Shown: in pieces, positions 1-8,848 of the stretch
Position numbering within the stretch: the first letter of the stretch is position 1
How the letters are laid out: each line of letters starts with the position of its first letter
Notes under the pieces: model-generated
Databases searched by the model: none
What the model was told of the DNA's origin: nothing
Seen by the model: only the letters and a program-made list of their open reading frames with translations
Origin: Variovorax sp. PBL-E5
GTDB lineage: Bacteria; Pseudomonadota; Gammaproteobacteria; Burkholderiales; Burkholderiaceae_C
Direction: 5' to 3'
DNA: 64,000 nucleotides
NCBI RefSeq assembly: GCF_901827185.1
Contig: NZ_LR594671.1
Location: 3,534,001 to 3,598,000, forward strand
Made by a program: the position numbers and the translations under genes

Positions 1-504
1 GCCGGCCGGCACCGCGTCGAACCCACGGCGCTGTTCATCCATGGCGCGGTGCATCGCCTCACCGGCCATGCGGTGGTGCTGCACTGCCACATGCCCTATG
101 CGACCGCGCTCACGCTCACGGCCGATCGCGCGCTCGACCCGACGCTGAGCCAGAACGCGATGCGCTTCATGAACCGCATCGCGATCGACGCCGCATACAA
201 CGGACTCGCGCTCGACGATCGCGAAGGCGAGCGCATCGCCGGCGCGATGATCGGCAAGGACATCGCCTTCCTCGCCAATCACGGCGTGATCGTGGCCGGC
301 GCGAACATCGCGCATGCCTACGACGATCTCTACTACCTCGAACGCGCCTGCCTGCACCAGGTGATCGCGCAATCCACCGGCCGGCCGCTGGCGCCGGTCG
401 ATGCCGAACTCGCAGCGCGCGTGGGCGCGCAGATCCAGGGCGAGCGCGAGCAGTCGGACCTGTTCTTCGAGGCGCTGCGGCGCCTGGTGCCGGCGCCGCG
501 CTGA
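1..504 (+). CDS. Class II aldolase/adducin family protein, C-terminal part (5' end outside window)
   Basis: The reading frame is open from the first base of the window, so the true start lies upstream. About 167 residues are visible. The class II aldolase fold (fuculose-phosphate aldolase/adducin head) is shown by the metal-binding HCH of LHCHMPYATAL and by the later NHG of FLANHGVIV, which gives the third zinc-ligand histidine. Members cleave or decarboxylate small hydroxy or keto acids, or sugar phosphates, with a divalent metal; the substrate cannot be read from sequence. It ends 19 bases before the convergent selU gene. It differs clearly from the two other class II aldolases in this window (16700-17479 and 57670-58347), so it is not a recent duplicate of them. 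Confidence 0.85.
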   Translation, partial: AGRHRVEPTALFIHGAVHRLTGHAVVLHCHMPYATALTLTADRALDPTLSQNAMRFMNRIAIDAAYNGLALDDREGERIAGAMIGKDIAFLANHGVIVAGANIAHAYDDLYYLERACLHQVIAQSTGRPLAPVDAELAARVGAQIQGEREQSDLFFEALRRLVPAPR

Positions 505-523
505 GCGGCGCCGCGCTGCGCCT

Positions 524-1588
524 TCAGACCCCGCCGACCACGGACCGCACCGCATCGGCCGCGGCAGCGATGCCTTGATCAGACAGATCGGGTGCGTCCA
601 CGCGCAGACGCGCAGGCCATGCCTGGAAATGACGCGCCTGCGAGCGCTCGTAGTGCGGGTCGTAGTGCAGCGCCATCAACTCGGCGAACAGATGCGGCAG
701 GTCGCCCGTGCGCGCCCATGCCTGCCAGCGCTGCACCGTCTCCTTGCCCTGCAATTCCTTGAGCATGCCCAGCTGGCTGGCGAGCGCTTCGCGATCGTCG
801 CCCAGGTAGGCATAGTCGCGCAGCAGGTAGGCAAGCCGCGCCTCGGGCGTAGCCACCACTTCGACACAGGGTGCCGCGCGCATGCGCGCCACCAGCGGCA
901 GCGGCACCGAGAGGCGCCCGATGCGCGCGCTCTCGCCTTCGACATAGAGCGTGCGCGAAACATCGAGCGATTCGAGCACGCTGGCGATGCGCGTCTCGAA
1001 GCGCTTCTGCGAAGGCTGCGCAATGCCCGGCAACGCGCCGAGCAGCGAGCCCTTGTGGCTCGCGCAGTCTTCCAGGTCCAGCACCTGTTCGCCACGCGCG
1101 GCCAGCTGCGCGAGGATGCGCGTCTTCGCGCTGCCCGTCGCACCGCAAAGCACCTGCAATTTCAGTTGCGGAGAGAGCGCTTCGATCTGCGCCAGCACAT
1201 GGTGGCGAAAGCTCTTGTAGCCGCCGGCCAGTTGCTGCGCATCCCAGCCGACCAGCCGCAGCCATGTGACCATCGAGCCGCTGCGCAGGCCGCCGCGCCA
1301 GCAATACACCAGCGGCTTCCAATTGGCGGGCCGGTCCGCGAAGCGCTCGCGCAGATGGCGGGCCAGGTTCGCCGCCACCATCGCCCCACCCACGCGCCGC
1401 GCCTCGAAGGCGCCCTGCTGCTTGTAGATCGTGCCGACGATCCGGCGCTCGTCGTCGTCGAGCACCGGGCAGTTGATCGCGCCCGGGATGTGGTCGAGCG
1501 CGAACTCGGCCGGCGAGCGCGCGTCGATCAACGTGTCGAAGGCATGCCGATCGGCCACGCGGACCGGCGGGCGATGCGTCACCGACAT
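524..1588 (-). CDS. selU: tRNA 2-selenouridine synthase (SelU/MnmH)
   Basis: SelU converts 2-thiouridine at the wobble position of certain tRNAs to 2-selenouridine, using selenophosphate made by SelD. The 354-residue protein has an N-terminal rhodanese domain (about residues 12-125) with the catalytic Cys96 in LVYCWRGGLRS, corresponding to E. coli Cys97, followed by a P-loop domain with GATGSAKT at 149-156. Length agrees with E. coli YbbB (364). An in-frame ATG at 1630 would add 14 residues; I prefer 1588 because MSVTHRPP leads directly into the rhodanese domain. It diverges from selD with 81 bases between the starts, so the pair probably shares a control region. Confidence 0.93.
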   Translation of the reverse strand: MSVTHRPPVRVADRHAFDTLIDARSPAEFALDHIPGAINCPVLDDDERRIVGTIYKQQGAFEARRVGGAMVAANLARHLRERFADRPANWKPLVYCWRGGLRSGSMVTWLRLVGWDAQQLAGGYKSFRHHVLAQIEALSPQLKLQVLCGATGSAKTRILAQLAARGEQVLDLEDCASHKGSLLGALPGIAQPSQKRFETRIASVLESLDVSRTLYVEGESARIGRLSVPLPLVARMRAAPCVEVVATPEARLAYLLRDYAYLGDDREALASQLGMLKELQGKETVQRWQAWARTGDLPHLFAELMALHYDPHYERSQARHFQAWPARLRVDAPDLSDQGIAAAADAVRSVVGGV

Positions 1589-1669
1589 GCCGATGCGCGC
1601 GGCTGCGCCGAACCGCCCTGGCAGGCACAATTCCGGTCAGCCCCGCACGACACCCGAAAGCTCATCTTC

Positions 1670-2725
1670 ATGGAATCCATCGCTCTCACACAGTTCTCGC
1701 ATGGCGGCGGTTGCGGCTGCAAGATCGCACCCGGCCTGCTGGCGGAGATTTTGGCACGCGCGCCGCAAGGCCTGGTGCCGCCCGAACTGCTGGTCGGCAC
1801 CGAGACCAGCGACGATGCCGCGGTCTACCGGCTCAACGACAGCCAGGCCCTGGTCGCGACCACCGACTTCTTCACGCCCATCGTCGACGACCCGCACGAC
1901 TTCGGCCGCATCGCCGCGGCCAATGCGCTGTCGGACATCTATGCGATGGGCGGCACGCCGATCATGGCGCTGGCGCTGGTCGGCATGCCGATCGCCAAGC
2001 TGCCGCCGGAGGTCATCGGCCGCGTGCTCGAAGGCGGTGCCAGCATCTGCCGCGAAGCGGGCATCCCGATCGCGGGCGGTCACAGCATCGACGTGCTCGA
2101 ACCGATCTACGGCCTGGTCGGGCTGGGCCTGGTGCATCCTCAGCACGTGCGGCGCAATGCGGATGCACGCGCCGGCGACCTGCTCGTGCTCGGCAAGCCG
2201 CTCGGTGTCGGCATCCTGTCGGCGGCGCTCAAGAAGGGCGTGCTCGATGCGGCCGGCTATGCCGAGATGATCCGCCACACCACGCAGCTCAACCGGGTCG
2301 GCATCGAACTCGCCGGCATCGGGGGCGTGCATGCGATGACCGATGTGACCGGCTTCGGGCTGGCCGGGCACCTGCTCGAGGTCTGCCGAGGTTCGAAGCT
2401 CTCGGCCGAACTGCGCCTCGCGGACTTGCCGATGATCGCGCGTGCCGTCGACTTCGCCAGGCAGGGCATCGTGACCGGCGCCTCGGCGCGCAACTGGCAT
2501 GCGTATGGCGACCAGGTCCGGTGGCCTGCGGGCGCGCAGGAATGGCAGCGCGCGCTGCTGAGCGATCCTCAGACCAGCGGCGGCCTGCTGGTGAGTTGCA
2601 GCCCGGATGCACTGGCGTCCGTGCTCGGCGCGTTCCGTGCGGCCGGGTTCCGGGATGCCGCGGCGATCGGCGAACTCGGCGCGCCGACCGACGCTGGCAC
2701 GACCCTCGGCTTTACCGCACGCTGA
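1670..2725 (+). CDS. selD: Selenide, water dikinase (selenophosphate synthase)
   Basis: SelD makes selenophosphate from selenide and ATP. The 351-residue protein opens with FSHGGGCGCK; Cys15 and Lys18 match the catalytic Cys17 and Lys20 of E. coli SelD, so this is the cysteine form, not the selenocysteine form. The ATP-binding AIRS-type fold follows (TSDDAAVYR, ANALSDIYAMGG, GGHSID) and the C-terminal DPQTSGGLL motif is present. The reading frame is open far upstream, but the ATG at 1670 is where homology to the family begins. With selU next door and no selA or selB in this window, the local role is selenouridine synthesis; a selenoprotein role cannot be excluded. Confidence 0.95.
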   Translation: MESIALTQFSHGGGCGCKIAPGLLAEILARAPQGLVPPELLVGTETSDDAAVYRLNDSQALVATTDFFTPIVDDPHDFGRIAAANALSDIYAMGGTPIMALALVGMPIAKLPPEVIGRVLEGGASICREAGIPIAGGHSIDVLEPIYGLVGLGLVHPQHVRRNADARAGDLLVLGKPLGVGILSAALKKGVLDAAGYAEMIRHTTQLNRVGIELAGIGGVHAMTDVTGFGLAGHLLEVCRGSKLSAELRLADLPMIARAVDFARQGIVTGASARNWHAYGDQVRWPAGAQEWQRALLSDPQTSGGLLVSCSPDALASVLGAFRAAGFRDAAAIGELGAPTDAGTTLGFTAR

Positions 2726-2728
2726 GCC

Positions 2729-3259
2729 TCAGCGGCCTTCCGCCGCGGCGCGGTCCGCGAGCTCCCGGATGCGCAAGTCAACCAGCGAACGCCAGCCCTT
2801 CAGCGCCGAACGCAGGCCGTACTTCGCTTCGACCTCCCGTTCGGCCTGGGCGCCGAAGCGCCGCCTCGCTTCGGAGGGCGGCCGCGGAATCTGCGCGCGC
2901 GGCTGCACCGGGCGGCGACTGCGAGGCGCGACCGCAGCGCGCTCGCCGGCGGCCCGTTCCGCCTCGAAGCGCGCGATCAGGCGGGCCGGGTCCTTCGCCA
3001 GCAGCAGGTATTCGCGCTCGCTGAGCGGGCGTCCGTTCGGGCTGCCGTACAGCGGCCAGTCGCGAACGTTGCCATGGAAGAGCTTCTGGTAGCAGCCGAC
3101 GCCGACCACGAACAGCGCCCCGTCCTGGCTGACGACATGGAGCCGCCGGAAGACCGTGCGGCCGCAGCCCGGGGCCTGGCAGGCGAAACGCTTGCTCTGT
3201 GCAACTTCCACCACCGCAAGGAGTTTCTTCGTGTCCACGGCCCTGGCCTTTGCCCACAA
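2729..3259 (-). CDS. Hypothetical protein with N-terminal cysteines and basic linker
   Basis: I do not recognise this 176-residue protein. The N-terminal third carries CQAPGC and, about 30 residues on, GVGCYQKLF, a spacing that could bind a metal. The middle is rich in Arg, Pro and Ala (SRRPVQPRAQIPRPPSEARR) and looks disordered. The C-terminus (REVEAKYGLRSALKGWRSLVDLRIRELADRA) is predicted helical. The longest start is a TTG at 3259; a GTG at 3238 (VDTKKLLAVVE) is an alternative and neither has a strong Shine-Dalgarno sequence. It ends 3 bases from the convergent selD stop. A small nucleic-acid-associated protein is possible but unproven. Confidence 0.6.
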   Translation of the reverse strand: MWAKARAVDTKKLLAVVEVAQSKRFACQAPGCGRTVFRRLHVVSQDGALFVVGVGCYQKLFHGNVRDWPLYGSPNGRPLSEREYLLLAKDPARLIARFEAERAAGERAAVAPRSRRPVQPRAQIPRPPSEARRRFGAQAEREVEAKYGLRSALKGWRSLVDLRIRELADRAAAEGR

Positions 3260-3354
3260 TGCGCTTGTAAAAGTATGTGGGCGATGCGGCCTTTTGTCCG
3301 CTGCACTTGTGGCTTAGGCCGGAAGAGGGGCATCGCCGCCGGCGCGGCACCGCT

Positions 3355-4779
3355 TCAGCCGATCACCTCCGGCCACTCGGTGTGGAAGAATTTTCCTTCG
3401 GGCTGGTCGATGCGCTCGTAGGTGTGGGCGCCGAAGAAGTCGCGCTGCGCCTGCAGCAGGTTGGCCGGCAGGCGCTCGGCACGGTAGCTGTCGTAGTAGG
3501 CCAGCGAGGCGCTGAAGGCCGGCACCGGAATGCCGTTGGAGACGGCCAGCGCCACCACCTCGCGCCAGCTCTGCTGGGTGCGGTTCAGCAGCTCCTTGAA
3601 GAAGGGGTCGAGCATCAGGTTGGCCAGCGCCGGCTGCTTGCGGTAGGCCTCGGTGATGCGGTTGAGGAAGCGCGCGCGGATGATGCAGCCGCCGCGCCAG
3701 ATCGACGCGATGCCGCCGAAGTCGAGGCCCCAGTTCTTCTTCTCGCCCATGGTCTTGATGAGATCGAAGCCCTGCGTGTAGCTGATGACCTTCGACGCGT
3801 AGAGCGCATCGTGCACCTTGGCGACCAGCTCTTTCTTCACGCCGTCGAGCGCGGGCTTCGGCCCCTGCAGCACCTTGCTGGCCGCGACGCGCTGCTTCTT
3901 CTGCGACGACAGCACGCGCGCCTCGACGGCGGCATTGATGGTGCTGATGACGACCGCATTCTCGGCCGCGTTGATCAGCGTCCATTGGCCGGTGCCCTTC
4001 TGGCCGGCCTTGTCCAGGATCATGTCGACCAGCGGGCGGCCGGTCTGCGGATCCTTCTGTTCGAGCGCCTTGCCGGTGATCTGGATCAGGTAGCTCTGCA
4101 GCTCGCCCTCGTTCCATTCGTTGAAGATGGCCGCCATCTCGTCGGTCGTGAAACCGGCCGCCTGAAACAGGCTGTAGGCCTCGCAGATGAGCTGCATGTC
4201 GCCGTACTCGATGCCGTTGTGGATCATCTTCACGTAGTGGCCCGCACCGCCGGGACCGATGTGGATCACGCAGGGCTGGCCGTCGACCTTGGCCGCGATG
4301 CTCTCGAAGATCGGCTTCATCACCTCCCAGGTCGAGAGCGGGCCGCCCGGCATGATCGCCGGCCCCTTGCGCGCGCCCTCCTCGCCGCCCGACACGCCGG
4401 CGCCGACGAAGCGCAGGCCCTTGCTCGCGAGGTAGGCATCGCGGCGCTCGGTGTCGGTGTAGAGGCTGTTGCCGCCATCGATGACGATGTCGTCCTTCTC
4501 CAAGAGCGGGATCAGCTGCTCGATCACCTGGTCCACCGGCGCGCCGGCCTTGACCATGATCTGGATCTTGCGCGGCCGCGCGAGGCTCTGCACGAAGTCC
4601 TCCAGCGTGTCGCAGCCGACCAGCTGCTTGCCCGGATGCTTCGCGACGAATTCGTCCGTGGTCGCCGTGGTGCGGTTGAACACGCTGACCTGGAAGCCGC
4701 GGCTCTCCACGTTCAGCACCAGGTTCTGGCCCATCACGGCCAGGCCGATCAATCCGAAGTCGCTCTTCTTTGCGGTCAT
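3355..4779 (-). CDS. gnd: 6-phosphogluconate dehydrogenase, decarboxylating
   Basis: This enzyme oxidises and decarboxylates 6-phosphogluconate to ribulose 5-phosphate with NADP+, the last step of the oxidative pentose phosphate branch. The 474-residue length is normal for the homodimeric long form. The N-terminal Rossmann motif is GLAVMGQNL (12-20) followed by FNRTT (35-39). The signature around the active site, [19 protein letters not shown], gives Lys184, His187, Asn188 and Glu191. It stands alone between the unknown gene at 2729-3259 and a divergent TRAP importer; edd and eda, which use the same substrate, lie at 27-29.5 kb. Confidence 0.97.
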   Translation of the reverse strand: MTAKKSDFGLIGLAVMGQNLVLNVESRGFQVSVFNRTTATTDEFVAKHPGKQLVGCDTLEDFVQSLARPRKIQIMVKAGAPVDQVIEQLIPLLEKDDIVIDGGNSLYTDTERRDAYLASKGLRFVGAGVSGGEEGARKGPAIMPGGPLSTWEVMKPIFESIAAKVDGQPCVIHIGPGGAGHYVKMIHNGIEYGDMQLICEAYSLFQAAGFTTDEMAAIFNEWNEGELQSYLIQITGKALEQKDPQTGRPLVDMILDKAGQKGTGQWTLINAAENAVVISTINAAVEARVLSSQKKQRVAASKVLQGPKPALDGVKKELVAKVHDALYASKVISYTQGFDLIKTMGEKKNWGLDFGGIASIWRGGCIIRARFLNRITEAYRKQPALANLMLDPFFKELLNRTQQSWREVVALAVSNGIPVPAFSASLAYYDSYRAERLPANLLQAQRDFFGAHTYERIDQPEGKFFHTEWPEVIG

Positions 4780-4975
4780 GGTTCGTTGCGCGCGGCGGCA
4801 GCTCGCGCTGTGGGTTGAAGGAGGCGTCCATTGTGCCGGGCACGGCCGGGCGATGCGACACCTCAGGGATACCCATGAGAGCCAGCGTGTCCGTAGCTTG
4901 CTATGGTGTCACGCACCCCTGCCCGCCCGAGCGTGCGGTGCATCGCGCCTCTGCGGCGCCATCAAGGAAACAAGC

Positions 4976-5995
4976 ATGGACAACAACCGACGCAAGATCC
5001 TGTGGGCCGGTGCGGCCGCAACCATGGCGCCGCTCGCGCCGATGGCGTGGGCACAGGCCGGCAGCCTGAAGATCTCGCACCAGTTCCCCGGCGGCACGCT
5101 CACCGAAGGCGATTTCCGCGACCGCCTGTGCCGGCGCTTCGCGGCCGACATCGAGAAGCAGAGCAACGGCGCGCTCAAGGGCGTGGTCTATCCCGGCTCC
5201 TCGCTGATGAAGACCAACTCGCAGTTCTCGGCGCTGCGCAAGGGCGCGCTCGACATCGGCCTGGTGCCGCTTTCGTACGCGGGCGGCGAAGTCCCCGAGA
5301 CCAACATCGGCCTGATGCCGGCCCTGGTGCCGAGCTACGAGGTCGGCGCGGCATGGAAGACCGGCGAGGTCGGCAAGCTGCTCACCAAGATGCTCGACGA
5401 CAAGGGCATCATCGTGCTGAGCTGGATCTGGCAGGCCGGCGGCGTGGCCAGCCGCGCCGCGCCGCTGGTGGCGCCCGAAGATGCCAAGGGCCAGAAGGTG
5501 CGCGGCGGCAGCCGCGAGATGGACATGATGCTCAAGGCGGCCGGCGCCTCGGTGATCTCGCTGCCCTCCAACGAGATCTACGCCGCGATGCAGACCGGCG
5601 CGATGGACGCGGCGATGACCTCCTCCACCAGCTTCATCTCCTTCAAGCTCGAGGAGATCGCCAAGAACCTCACGACCGGGCGCAACAAGGCCTACTGGTT
5701 CATGTTCGAGCCGCTGTTGATGTCCAAGGACATCTTCGCCAGGCTGCCCAAGGCGCAGCAGGACATCATCGTGGCCGCCGGCGCCGCGCAGGAAAAATTC
5801 GCCACCGATGCCGCGCGCGCCGACGACAAGATCGCGGCCGATGTCTACACCAAGGCCGGCGCCAAGGTGTTCGATCTCGACGAGCCCACGATGCGCAAAT
5901 GGCAGGCGATCGCGCGCGACACCGCATGGAAGGACTACGCCGCGCACAACGATTCCTGCAAGGCGCTGATGGCGGCTGCGCAGAAGCTCCTGTGA
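4976..5995 (+). CDS. TRAP transporter periplasmic substrate-binding protein (DctP family)
   Basis: The 339-residue protein starts with a cleavable export signal (MDNNRRKILWAGAAATMAPL, ending near AWAQA) and then shows the DctP-type binding fold: KISHQFPGG, a long amphipathic central part, and MQTGAMDAAMTSSTSF, in the region where the family contacts the substrate carboxylate. It captures an organic acid in the periplasm and hands it to the Q/M membrane pair encoded immediately downstream. Its stop overlaps the GTG start of the Q subunit, so the three genes form one operon. The substrate is unknown; TRAP systems mostly carry C4 or longer carboxylates. Confidence 0.92.
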   Translation: MDNNRRKILWAGAAATMAPLAPMAWAQAGSLKISHQFPGGTLTEGDFRDRLCRRFAADIEKQSNGALKGVVYPGSSLMKTNSQFSALRKGALDIGLVPLSYAGGEVPETNIGLMPALVPSYEVGAAWKTGEVGKLLTKMLDDKGIIVLSWIWQAGGVASRAAPLVAPEDAKGQKVRGGSREMDMMLKAAGASVISLPSNEIYAAMQTGAMDAAMTSSTSFISFKLEEIAKNLTTGRNKAYWFMFEPLLMSKDIFARLPKAQQDIIVAAGAAQEKFATDAARADDKIAADVYTKAGAKVFDLDEPTMRKWQAIARDTAWKDYAAHNDSCKALMAAAQKLL

Positions 5996-6573
5996 GTGCG
6001 GGCGTCGAACGCCGGCCCGCGCCGGCCGGCCTCGGCGCTGATGCGATCGACCCCGCGACGCCGCGCATGCTGATGCCGCTGGCGCGCGCGCTGCATGCGC
6101 TCAACCGCGTGCTGATGGGCATCGGCATGGTCGCGCTGCTGGCCGCGTCGGTGGTGCTGACCACCAGCGTGGTCTCGCGCTACTTCCTCAGGGCCTCGAC
6201 CGACTGGCAGGACGAGGCGGCCGTGTTCCTGCTGGTCGGCGCGACCTTCACCTGCGGCGCCTTCGTGCAGTCGATCCGCGGCCACATCGGCATCGAGGCC
6301 GTGGTCGGCGTGCTGCCGGTCGCCGCGAACCGTTTGCGCATGGCGCTGGTCGATGTGTTCTGCCTCGCCTTCTGCGCCTTCTTCGCGTGGAAGTCGTGGA
6401 CCCTGCTGCACGAGGCCTGGGTCGACGGCCAGACCACGTCCTCGTCGTGGGCGCCGCCGCTGTGGATTCCCTACGGGCTGATGTCGATCGGCATGACGCT
6501 GCTCACATTGCAGCTGCTGGTGCAGGCCTGCGCGAGCATCAACCGCCTTTCGGGCAAGGCACGGGCGCTCTGA
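5992..6573 (+). CDS. TRAP transporter small permease (DctQ family)
   Basis: The 193-residue protein has four predicted membrane segments (around GIGMVALLAASVVLTTSVV, AAVFLLVGATFTCGAFVQ, ALVDVFCLAFCAFFAW and LMSIGMTLLTLQLLVQ), the standard DctQ topology. The start is uncertain: a GTG at 5992 overlaps the TGA of the binding-protein gene as GTGA, while an ATG at 6067 would give a protein 25 residues shorter that still contains all four segments. I list the GTG because translational coupling is typical in these operons. Its stop overlaps the ATG of the large permease by one base. Confidence 0.85.
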   Translation: MSAGVERRPAPAGLGADAIDPATPRMLMPLARALHALNRVLMGIGMVALLAASVVLTTSVVSRYFLRASTDWQDEAAVFLLVGATFTCGAFVQSIRGHIGIEAVVGVLPVAANRLRMALVDVFCLAFCAFFAWKSWTLLHEAWVDGQTTSSSWAPPLWIPYGLMSIGMTLLTLQLLVQACASINRLSGKARAL

Positions 6574-7934
6574 TGTCGATGCTTTCGCTCGGGCTCCTGT
6601 TCGGCGCCGTCACCCTGTTCGTGATGTTCTCGGGCGCACCGATCGCGTTCGCGCTCGGCGGCGTCGCGGTGCTGTTCATGGCTTTCTTCATGCCGGCCTC
6701 CTCGCTCGACACGGTGACGCAGAATGTCTACGAGGAGATGTCCAGCATCACGCTGCTGTCGATTCCGCTGTTCATCCTCAAGGGCGCGGCGATCGGGCGA
6801 TCCCGCGCCGGCCAGGACCTGTATGCGGCGATGCACGTGTGGATGCACAAGGTGCCGGGCGGCCTGGGCATCGCCAATGTCTTCGCCTGCGCGCTGTTCG
6901 CGGCCATGGCCGGCTCGAGCCCCGCCACCTGCTCGGCCATCGGCAGCGCCGGCATCCCCGAGATGCGCAAGCGCGGCTACTCGCCCGGCTTCGCGGCCGG
7001 CATCATCGCGGCCGGCGGCACGCTCGGCATCCTGCTGCCGCCCTCGATCACGATGATCCTGTACGCGGTCGCGGCCGAGCAGTCGCTCGGGCGCCTGTTC
7101 CTGGCCGGCATCGGACCGGGGCTGCTGCTGGTGTCGCTGTTCGCGGCCTACGCCGTCGTCAACTACCGCAAGGAACATCGCCGCGCCGTGCTCGCCTTCG
7201 AGCGCGACGGCACGGCCTCGGCGCTGCTCGACGACGAGCACTTCACGCTGCGCCAGAAATTCGAGATGCTGCCGCGCGTGGTGCCCTTCGTGCTGCTCTT
7301 GATCGGCGTGATGGTCGCGCTCTACGGCGGCTTCGCGACGCCCTCGGAGACGGCCGGCCTCGGCGGCCTGCTGGCGCTGGTGCTGATCGCCGCGATCTAC
7401 GGCGTCTGGCGCGTGCGCGACCTGGCGCCGATCCTCGGCCAGACGCTCAAGGAATCGACCATGCTGATGTTCATCATCGGCATGTCGCTCCTGTTCTCGT
7501 ACGTGATGAGCTACCTGCACATCAGCCAGTCGACCGCGCAATGGATCGTCGGGCTGCATTCGTCGAAGTGGGTGCTGCTGGCCGCGATCCTGGTGCTGGT
7601 GATCGTGCTGGGCTTCTTCCTGCCGCCGGTCAGCATCATCCTGATGACGGCACCGATCTTCCTGCCGCCGCTGAAGTCGGCCGGCTTCGATCTGATCTGG
7701 TTCGGCGTGCTGATGACGATCGTGATGGAGACCGGCCTGATCCATCCGCCGGTCGGCCTCAACCTCTTCGTCATCAAGAACATCGCGCCCGACATCCCGC
7801 TCTCGGACATCGTCTGGGGCGTGCTGCCCTTCGTGGTGCTGATGCTGCTGGCGGTGGTGCTGATCTGCATCTTCCCGGGCATCTCGACCGTGCTGCCGGA
7901 TCTCGTGATGGGGCCGGTGCCGGGCACGTCCTGA
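6573..7934 (+). CDS. TRAP transporter large permease (DctM family)
   Basis: The 453-residue integral membrane protein has about 12 hydrophobic segments and the DctM repeats: FSGAPIAFALGG near the N-terminus, MAGSSPATCSAIGSAGIPEM, AAGGTLGILLPPSITMILYA, and in the second half FFLPPVSIILMTAPIFLPP and HPPVGLNLFVIK. It is the sodium-driven translocation subunit working with the DctQ protein at 5992-6573 and the periplasmic protein at 4976-5995. The ATG overlaps the preceding stop (TGATG). The operon may continue into the EamA permease 22 bases downstream, but that gene could equally be independent. Confidence 0.95.
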   Translation: MSMLSLGLLFGAVTLFVMFSGAPIAFALGGVAVLFMAFFMPASSLDTVTQNVYEEMSSITLLSIPLFILKGAAIGRSRAGQDLYAAMHVWMHKVPGGLGIANVFACALFAAMAGSSPATCSAIGSAGIPEMRKRGYSPGFAAGIIAAGGTLGILLPPSITMILYAVAAEQSLGRLFLAGIGPGLLLVSLFAAYAVVNYRKEHRRAVLAFERDGTASALLDDEHFTLRQKFEMLPRVVPFVLLLIGVMVALYGGFATPSETAGLGGLLALVLIAAIYGVWRVRDLAPILGQTLKESTMLMFIIGMSLLFSYVMSYLHISQSTAQWIVGLHSSKWVLLAAILVLVIVLGFFLPPVSIILMTAPIFLPPLKSAGFDLIWFGVLMTIVMETGLIHPPVGLNLFVIKNIAPDIPLSDIVWGVLPFVVLMLLAVVLICIFPGISTVLPDLVMGPVPGTS

Positions 7935-7956
7935 ACCGACGCGTCCACAATCGCGC

Positions 7957-8820
7957 ATGGCCGCCGCGCACGACCCCTTCCCCCTGCTGCGAACCCTCGT
8001 TCTCGCGACGGCCGCGATGCTCGCCTTCGCCGCCAACTCGCTGCTGTGCCGGCTCGCGCTGCAGCATGGCGGCATCGATCCGGCGAGCTTCGGCAGCATC
8101 CGGCTGGTCTCGGGCGCGATCACGCTGGCCGTCGTCGTGCGCCTTCGATCGGCACCGCCCTCCGGCCGCGCGAGCTGGCTCGCCGCGGCCATGCTGTTCG
8201 CCTACGTCGCGTTCTTCTCCTTCGCCTATGTCAGCCTGCCCGCGGGCACCGGCGCGCTGATCCTGTTCGGCGCGGTTCAGGTCACGATGCTCGGCGCCGG
8301 CCTGCGCGCCGGCGAACGCTTCGGGCCGGCCGGATGGTTCGGCCTGGTGCTGGCGATCGCGGGGCTGGCCTACCTGGTGTCGCCCGGCATCGCCGCGCCG
8401 CCGCTGCTGGGCGCCGCGTGGATGGCGATCGCCGGCGTGGCCTGGGGCGTCTACTCGCTGCTCGGGCGCGGCGTGGCCGATCCGCTGGCGGCGACCGCAC
8501 GGAACTTCGTGCGCGCCGCGCCCTTCGCGCTCGTGCTGAGCATCGTCTTCGCCGCCGGCGCGCATGCCGATCGCGCCGGCATCGCGCTGGCCATCGCATC
8601 CGGCGCCCTCAGCTCCGGCATCGGCTACGTGATCTGGTATGCGGCGCTGCCGCGGCTGTCCGCGATGCGGGCCGCGACGCTGCAGTTGTCGGTGCCGTTG
8701 ATCGCGGCGTTCGGCGGCGTGCTCTTTCTGTCGGAAGCGATCACGCCTCGGCTGGCGGTGGCGTGCGTGATGATTCTCGGCGGGATTGCATTGGTGTTGA
8801 CGGGCAAGGCGCGGACGTAG
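7957..8820 (+). CDS. EamA/DMT-family permease
   Basis: The 287-residue protein has ten predicted membrane segments in two repeated EamA halves (LATAAMLAFAANSLLCRLAL at the start; AWMAIAGVAWGVYSLLGRG begins the second half), as in drug/metabolite exporters. The motif SLPAGTGALILFGAVQVTM at the end of the third helix and IWYAALPRLSAMRAATLQL in the second half are typical. It probably exports a small metabolite. It follows the TRAP operon on the same strand with a short gap and is convergent with the Rieske oxygenase pair. The substrate is unknown. Confidence 0.88.
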   Translation: MAAAHDPFPLLRTLVLATAAMLAFAANSLLCRLALQHGGIDPASFGSIRLVSGAITLAVVVRLRSAPPSGRASWLAAAMLFAYVAFFSFAYVSLPAGTGALILFGAVQVTMLGAGLRAGERFGPAGWFGLVLAIAGLAYLVSPGIAAPPLLGAAWMAIAGVAWGVYSLLGRGVADPLAATARNFVRAAPFALVLSIVFAAGAHADRAGIALAIASGALSSGIGYVIWYAALPRLSAMRAATLQLSVPLIAAFGGVLFLSEAITPRLAVACVMILGGIALVLTGKART

Positions 8821-8848
8821 CGGCATTCACCCCGCGCTGACGTACCCG

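Noticed and set aside
3277..4818. A frame of 513 codons opposite gnd
   Set aside because: gnd has all catalytic residues on the other strand; the shadow has no family motif.
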